From UBA7672 sp031419455 (lineage in GTDB: Bacteria > Pseudomonadota > Alphaproteobacteria > Caulobacterales > Hyphomonadaceae), in NCBI GenBank assembly GCA_031419455.1, contig JANOKS010000112.1, positions 1 to 60,849 of the forward strand: DNA of 60,849 bases. Direction: 5' to 3'. How positions within the stretch are numbered: the first letter of the stretch is position 1; every line of letters begins with the position of its first letter. Under the pieces are notes generated by a model. That model made no database searches and was not told the origin of the DNA. It worked only from the letters and a program-made list of their open reading frames with translations. Made by a program: the position numbers and the translations under genes. Shown here piece after piece: positions 56,013-60,849 of this stretch.

Positions 56013-58895
56013 ATGGCGTATCGGGGGTTCATCAGCTATTCTTGGGAGGACAAGGCTTGGGGTCGGCGCGTCCACAGGTGGCTTGAGCTCTACCGCGTGC
56101 CCGACGGCGTCGGCGAGATTGCGGATCCATCAAGGCGGTTGGGCAAGTTCTTCCGCGACGATGACGACATGCCGGCGGCGACCGACATCGGGCAGATCGT
56201 TCGTAGGGCAATCGAGTCTTCGGAAAGCCTGATCGTCCTCTGTTCGCCCCGGGCAGCGAAATCGAAATGGGTCAACGCCGAGATCGAGCACTTTCGCCGC
56301 AATGTGGCAGACGGCCAGGTGTTTGCGGTGATTGTCGACGGCGAGCCGAACGCCGAAGATCCGGCTCAAGAATGTTTTCCGGTTGCATTGCGGGTCGCAT
56401 ACGATGCGAATGACCCAGACGCCATGCCGATCGAGCCGGTGGGAATCGACCTGCGGCGGGACGGCCGTGACAGGGTGTGTGCGCGACTGGCGGCCGGCAT
56501 GCTGGGCGTCAGTTTCGACGACTTGTGGCAACGCAGCCGCCGGCGCACGGAGCTTCGACAGCGCATCCTGATAGGATCGCTCGCCGCGCTCTCCGCTATT
56601 TTCGGCGTGCTGCTGATGTGGGCAGTGATCAACGGACAGCGTGCTCACGATACGCTGAGCCGCTTTTTCGCCGAACGCGCCTGGCAGAAGCTGGAGATGG
56701 GAGAAATCCTCCCAGCTGCGCGCTTCGCGCTCGCTGGCTGGCAGATCGCCCCCAGCAACGAACCTCTCTATCTCGCTGCGCTGGGCGCCGTGCGGCAGGC
56801 GGCTGGAGACAGCGAGCCGCCCCTACTGCATCGGGACAAAGTGACCAGCGCCGCCTTTTCGCTGGACGGGCGCAGGCTGGTCACTGGCAGTCACGACGGA
56901 ATGGCAAGGGTCTGGGATGCAGCGAGTGGGGAGTTGCTCTTTGATATCCGGGTGAATGAAAGCGGGGTCACTGCGGTGGCCTTTAGCCCTGACGGGACCC
57001 GGATCGTCACCGCTGACGTGGTGGGTGATGTACGTGTTTGGCGCAGCACGGACGGCGCGCCGCTCTCGACGTTCTCGACGGGTGCGATCGGAGCGCGACT
57101 GGCAGGATTCTATGCGGACGGATCGCGCGTGTTCGGCTTGCGGAATGATGGCGCAATTCGCATGTGGAGCGTCGAGTCTGGCGAAGTTCAGTTCGAGATC
57201 CCGGCCGGAGGATCTCGCGTGTGGGCGGTTTCGGTGGCGGAGACTGGATCAAGCCTGGCCGTAGCCCGCGATGACAACAGCGCGGGGATCTACAACGCCG
57301 CAACAGGAAAGTCGCAGGCAGTCCTGTCGGGACATCAGGGGGCCGTTTTTCAGGCGCGCTTTTCGCCCGACGGTCGGCGGATCGTCACTGCCAGCGAGGA
57401 TGGAACTGCGCGTGTGTGGGACACTCGCACGGGAAAGATGCTGGCAGAACTGTCTGGCCACCAGAGAGAAGTTCTGTCAGCCGCCTTTTCGCCCGACGGC
57501 GTATACATTGTCACTGCGAGCGTCGATCGCACCGCGCGCGTATGGAATGCGTCAAGCGGGAATGAGCTTGCCGTGCTCGAAGGCCATTCAAAGTTCGTCA
57601 GCGATGCCGTGTTCTCTGATGATGGCCGGCGGATTCTGACAATGAGCGAAGACGGCGCAGTGCGGCTTTGGAATGTTCTGGACGGACATTTGATTGCGAC
57701 ACTACGCGGCCATGATGGCGCGGTATCCGGCGCCTTTTCTCCAGGTGGCGACCGCGTTGTGACCTGGGGCGATGATACCGCCGCCCGGCTCTGGCGCGTG
57801 GCGCCCGAGCGGATCCTGCTGCCAGCTTCTGACAGCGAGAGTTTGTTCAGCGTCAGGTACGCGCCGGACGGAAAGACAGTGGCGGCCTCATCCAGCGACG
57901 GATCATTGCGGTTCTGGGATGCAGGCGCCGGCCCCATGACGTCTCGCTTGGAATTGCCCGGCGAGGAGATCTATACAATCGCCTTCTCGCCTGACTCAGC
58001 AAAGGTCGTGACAACCAGCACCGACGGCGCCGCCCGGATCTGGGACCTCGCGACCGGGACTCAAGTGAGACGGATTGCCGACGAAGCCACGATCAACGCG
58101 GCTGAGTTTTCTCCGGACGGCCAGATCATTCTGGCTGCGTCCCAGGCAGGATATGTCGACCTGTGGCCGCTGGCGGGCGGCGAGCCAATGCGGAGGCTGC
58201 ACGGTCACAAGGGCGCCGTCTTCGCCGCAGCTTATTCAGCTGATGGACGGATGATCGCCAGCGGGTCGGAAGATTCGACCGTCATGCTCTGGGATGCCGC
58301 CACAGGCAAAGCGTTGGCGACGCTTGAACGTCATACCCGCAGCGTGGGCGCCATAGCATTTTCGCCGGATGGCTCTAGTCTCGCCACCGCAAGCGATGAC
58401 ACCACAGCGATTGTCTGGGATGTGCCGCGGAGGACTATCAAGGCCATCCTGCCCGGCAACGGAAGCGCCATCATTTCTGTTGCATTCTTTCCCGATGGAT
58501 CAAGGATCGCAACGGGAGATGACCGAGGCCTTAGCCAGATCTGGGACGCGCGAGATGGGCGATTGCTTGCGACGCTTGCCGGCCGTTCACCGAGAGGCGT
58601 GGAGATCGCGATCTCTGCTGATGGGCACACGCTCGCGACGGCTGGACAGGATGGAACCCTGAAGCTCTGGGATATTCACAGCCTGGCGCAACCCTGGCCG
58701 GACCTGGCGCGCGACGTCTGCATCTACCTTCTCGGAGGAGCGCAACGCACATTCTCGAAGGCCGAGATTGAGTCGGATTCCCTGCTTGGCTCGCTCTGGT
58801 CAGATTCACATCGTGATGTCTGCGCAGGGCTCGACCAAGTCACGCAGATTCCATCCCGTCCCGTGCAGCAAGAAGCTATTGACGGCGGGGGGTAG
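56013..58895 (+). CDS. TIR domain / TM / WD40-repeat protein
   Basis: 960 residues. The TIR domain (1 to about 165) opens YRGFISYSWEDKAWGRRVH and has SLIVLCSPRAAKSKWVNAEIEHF, in which Glu90 is at the position of the catalytic Glu of TIR NADases. A TM lies at about 185-207. From about 270 to 900 there are roughly fourteen WD40-type blades (repeated AFSPDGxRIVTAS and RVWD phrases) forming one or two propellers. The TIR would be cytoplasmic and the propellers periplasmic. It recalls defence or signalling TIR proteins whose repeats sense a ligand. Overlaps the convergent peptidase gene by 20 bases. Confidence 0.88.
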   Translation: MAYRGFISYSWEDKAWGRRVHRWLELYRVPDGVGEIADPSRRLGKFFRDDDDMPAATDIGQIVRRAIESSESLIVLCSPRAAKSKWVNAEIEHFRRNVADGQVFAVIVDGEPNAEDPAQECFPVALRVAYDANDPDAMPIEPVGIDLRRDGRDRVCARLAAGMLGVSFDDLWQRSRRRTELRQRILIGSLAALSAIFGVLLMWAVINGQRAHDTLSRFFAERAWQKLEMGEILPAARFALAGWQIAPSNEPLYLAALGAVRQAAGDSEPPLLHRDKVTSAAFSLDGRRLVTGSHDGMARVWDAASGELLFDIRVNESGVTAVAFSPDGTRIVTADVVGDVRVWRSTDGAPLSTFSTGAIGARLAGFYADGSRVFGLRNDGAIRMWSVESGEVQFEIPAGGSRVWAVSVAETGSSLAVARDDNSAGIYNAATGKSQAVLSGHQGAVFQARFSPDGRRIVTASEDGTARVWDTRTGKMLAELSGHQREVLSAAFSPDGVYIVTASVDRTARVWNASSGNELAVLEGHSKFVSDAVFSDDGRRILTMSEDGAVRLWNVLDGHLIATLRGHDGAVSGAFSPGGDRVVTWGDDTAARLWRVAPERILLPASDSESLFSVRYAPDGKTVAASSSDGSLRFWDAGAGPMTSRLELPGEEIYTIAFSPDSAKVVTTSTDGAARIWDLATGTQVRRIADEATINAAEFSPDGQIILAASQAGYVDLWPLAGGEPMRRLHGHKGAVFAAAYSADGRMIASGSEDSTVMLWDAATGKALATLERHTRSVGAIAFSPDGSSLATASDDTTAIVWDVPRRTIKAILPGNGSAIISVAFFPDGSRIATGDDRGLSQIWDARDGRLLATLAGRSPRGVEIAISADGHTLATAGQDGTLKLWDIHSLAQPWPDLARDVCIYLLGGAQRTFSKAEIESDSLLGSLWSDSHRDVCAGLDQVTQIPSRPVQQEAIDGGG

Positions 58896-59814
58896 ACGGC
58901 GGGGGCGGCGGCCGCGGAGGAATGCGGCGGGGGCGCGCGCCAAGGCCGCCAGTCGCGGCAGCATCCTGTTGCGTCGCCGAAGCGCCAGCCTCCGGCTCGC
59001 CGAACAGATACCAGTCGACCTCTTCATAGCAGGCGACGATTTCCCGACGTGCCGGATTGTAAATGAACCCAGGTGACCCCCCACCGCAAGAAGCGCCGCG
59101 CAGCAGGACATCGACCGGCAGGCCGATGTATTCGACCAGGTCATCGCGCAGGTGCTCCAGAACGCCCGAGGCGACGAGAAAATCTCGCGCCTCAGCTAGC
59201 GCCGGCTTAGGAGGATCGTACTCGATGCGCACCAGGGCAACCGGATCGTCGCTGATCTCGTCGGCGTCGCCGAAAACCCCCTCCATGCTGCGATCGAGCT
59301 CGAGATAGGCTTCGCGGCACGCCGAGACCTCGAAGCTCAGTGCGGCGACCGGCTCAAGCTCAGTGAAGACGTTAGGATCCGACTCATCCGATCCGAGTAG
59401 CAGGCAAGCGATGCGCGAAGCGCGCGTCATGGCATCCGGATAGAGATCGATATCCGGCAGATGCCGCCTGCCCGCATCGCCATCACCGTCCACATCCGCC
59501 ATCTCTAGCCAGCCGCCGATCGCAGCGACCGCTTCGGAACTCTCGATCTCTTCTCCGGGATCGGGCGAGATGAGCCAGGTCGCAATGTCGTCGGCGGATT
59601 GCTCCGCAGCGAGGCGATTGTTCAGCTGGTCGACCTGCATTATTTGATCGAGAAGCAGGTGGCCGACCTCGTGATAGGCGAGGAAGACTATATTACCGAT
59701 GACCCACTGGTCTTCCAGCTCGGAATCGGTGGGTTCCTGGGGCCATGCAGGTGTTGCCAGGAGAGAGAATACGCTTGCGGCGACGAGGCCAAGCCGCGAG
59801 CGAGCAAGCGACAT
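58876..59814 (-). CDS. Exported metallopeptidase-like protein, DUF4344 family
   Basis: 312 residues from the ATG at 59814, with GGGAG upstream. A longer start at 59838 is less likely. A signal peptide ends near AWPQEP. The zinc motif is AYHEVGHLLLDQ, followed by EQSADDIATWLI, which supplies a probable third ligand, the pattern of DUF4344 putative metallopeptidases. The C-terminus is Pro/Arg-rich (ARPRRIPPRPPPPP). Convergent with the TIR gene. A functional link is possible but unproven. Confidence 0.8.
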   Translation of the reverse strand: MSLARSRLGLVAASVFSLLATPAWPQEPTDSELEDQWVIGNIVFLAYHEVGHLLLDQIMQVDQLNNRLAAEQSADDIATWLISPDPGEEIESSEAVAAIGGWLEMADVDGDGDAGRRHLPDIDLYPDAMTRASRIACLLLGSDESDPNVFTELEPVAALSFEVSACREAYLELDRSMEGVFGDADEISDDPVALVRIEYDPPKPALAEARDFLVASGVLEHLRDDLVEYIGLPVDVLLRGASCGGGSPGFIYNPARREIVACYEEVDWYLFGEPEAGASATQQDAAATGGLGARPRRIPPRPPPPPSTPRRQ

Positions 59815-60020
59815 CTGCGATCTCCCGTCTCGTGACATGCGATGTTTGCAGCTGTGCGCTGGCTGTCAACCGAGAACACGCAGCCTAGATGAACCGACTG
59901 TAGTCCCACCACACAACCGTTAGGGCAACTGAGCGAGTTTTACTGGGATTTGTGATTGTACTCGCACTCAAGGCGCCGCCCTGCTCCAGCCCTTCTGGAC
60001 TGCCTTGCTTGCCGCAATGT

Positions 60021-60230
60021 GGCCGTGACGGCGGCTATGATAGCCAAGCCTTCCTCGACCTCATCAGAGCCTCGGGTGCGAAAGCCTGCATCCCCACGCC
60101 ACGCGACCGCATCGTCCAGCGATCCGTACCGAACCGCATCTACCGCCAGCGCAATCGCGTCGAGCGCTACTTCTGTAAGATGAAGCACTTCCGATGCGCC
60201 GCAACCCGCTTCGACAAGCTAGCCCGCAGC
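60021..60230 (+). pseudogene. IS5-family transposase fragment
   Basis: About 67 codons matching the C-terminal part of an IS5-type DDE transposase: GGYDSQAFLDLIRASG, then YRQRNRVERYFCKMKHF containing the DDE Glu, then TRFDKLARS. The first two acidic residues of the triad and the rest of the protein are missing, and the frame continues into unrelated sequence. No terminal inverted repeats were found. A relic at the right edge of the accessory island. Confidence 0.75.
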
Positions 60231-60683
60231 AAGCTGATCCCACGCCACCTCTCCTGGCAAAGGAAGCGCACCCCGCGAGTTGGAGGGAAGGCTGCTGGTG
60301 TGGCCAGTCCGGCGACCACGTGCCTCAGCATCTCACTTTCCCGGTTACTGGGAAAAATACCGGGAAAAAGCCGACAAACTGTCGAACTGGCTGCGGAAAA
60401 AACGCTGATTCAATCGGCTATGGATGCACTCTATGCTCCTCGGCACCAATTGGAACTGGGAGAGAAGTAGGCAATATCTGGGAAGAGTACCCCCATTTCT
60501 TTCGATCCCGGGAACCACGCGACACTGATTGACCGCCGACGCATTCGCTATTTCAGTAGGTTCATCAATTCGGCTGCGGTATCCGCCCCGGGACAGAGGT
60601 ATTGAGAGCGACCTTGTCGGGCACCGCGGGGCTGTTGCTGGCACTTCGTCGAAGATGACCTTGTGGCAGATAGGTAGGATGAG
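60231..60683. other. Gene-poor stretch after the transposase relic
   Basis: About 450 bases between the transposase fragment and the DUF6165 fragment. Several short frames are open, but none has recognisable features or a good ribosome site. Probably recombination debris. Confidence 0.5.
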
Positions 60684-60809
60684 ATGCGTCTACTTGTGCC
60701 TACATCGCCGGGAGAGTTGCTGGACAAAATCTCCATTCTAACCATCAAAGCAGAGCGCTTCACCGGTGCGCAGCGGGCGCACGTTCTAGATGTGTACGCG
60801 GCGGAGTAA
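60684..60809 (+). pseudogene. Truncated DUF6165 gene
   Basis: 41 codons from the ATG at 60684. The start PTSPGELLDKISILTIKAERF matches the opening of DUF6165 proteins (VSPGELIDKITILEIKAERI), which are usually about 120 residues and linked to surface-polysaccharide genes. The frame stops at 60807 after AHVLDVYAAE, so about two thirds are missing. It is too short to be functional. Confidence 0.55.
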
Positions 60810-60849
60810 AACTCCCTCACTCAGGCGGGTGCGTTTTGCACTTCGCGGG

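Noticed and set aside
48492..59838. Prophage origin for the accessory island
   Set aside because: No integrase, capsid, tail, terminase or lysis gene is recognisable, and no att-like direct repeat was seen.
60548..60820. Minus-strand open frame of 90 codons at the window end
   Set aside because: It overlaps the plus-strand DUF6165 fragment, which has a recognisable family start. The minus translation has none.

Overview
This window reads as chromosomal DNA of a high-GC alphaproteobacterium. The evidence is an rpoD with a typical alphaproteobacterial region 1.1, a dnaG that lacks the usual CHC2 zinc ligands, a NagB-II/NagA/NagK amino-sugar set, ACF-type chemotaxis remnants, and palindromic elements of the kind scattered through Caulobacterales and Hyphomonadaceae genomes. 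A Hyphomonadaceae-like member is my best guess. It is an inference from style, not a proven placement. No rRNA, tRNA, CRISPR array or phage structural gene was seen.

Layout. 0-5 kb: a nested inverted repeat, a VOC protein, a DUF72 protein, a membrane zinc peptidase, a DUF924 protein and an asparagine synthase. 4.9-10.2 kb, minus strand: a Fic/antitoxin pair downstream of rpoD and dnaG. dnaG carries one apparent missing base. 10.2-12.1 kb: a methyltransferase set among several families of palindromic repeats. 12.1-16.7 kb: a degenerate EAL-like protein, Nudix hydrolase, Hpt protein, secreted barrel-like protein, class II aldolase and NAD kinase. 16.7-21.2 kb: two divergent pairs around a 13-C tract, namely DUF3034 plus an exported truncated globin, and an exported cupredoxin plus a membrane c-di-GMP phosphodiesterase with a dead GGDEF domain. 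21.3-25.3 kb: GlcNAc/MurNAc recycling. 25.3-28.5 kb: a large hybrid histidine kinase preceded by shrunken cheB and cheA remnants. 28.6-31.8 kb: an Mfd-like translocase.

31.9-48.4 kb is a CoA-linked catabolic region: two acyl-CoA dehydrogenases, an acyl-CoA synthetase and a P450 on the minus strand, then an MDR oxidoreductase, an enoyl-CoA hydratase and two more ACAD-fold flavoproteins on the plus strand. Together they suggest activation, hydroxylation and beta-oxidation of a bulky hydrophobic (steroid- or terpenoid-like) substrate. A three-gene operon unrelated to catabolism sits in the middle (38.1-43.7 kb): a lipoprotein with an L,D-transpeptidase-like His/Cys motif, an FHA-like/TM/trypsin-like protease, and a TPR/pseudokinase protein.

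48.5-59.8 kb looks like an accessory island: three TerB-like paralogues, a proline-rich TM coiled-coil protein, an exported TPR protein, a TM coiled-coil/helical-repeat protein, a two-TM protein, a TIR-TM-WD40 protein and an exported HExxH (DUF4344) protein. It ends at an IS5-type transposase scrap and a truncated DUF6165 gene. The 38-43 kb operon and this island share the themes of envelope signalling and defence (TPR, protease, TerB, TIR). They are the best candidates for an undescribed system, with the DUF3034/globin/cupredoxin/phosphodiesterase module next.
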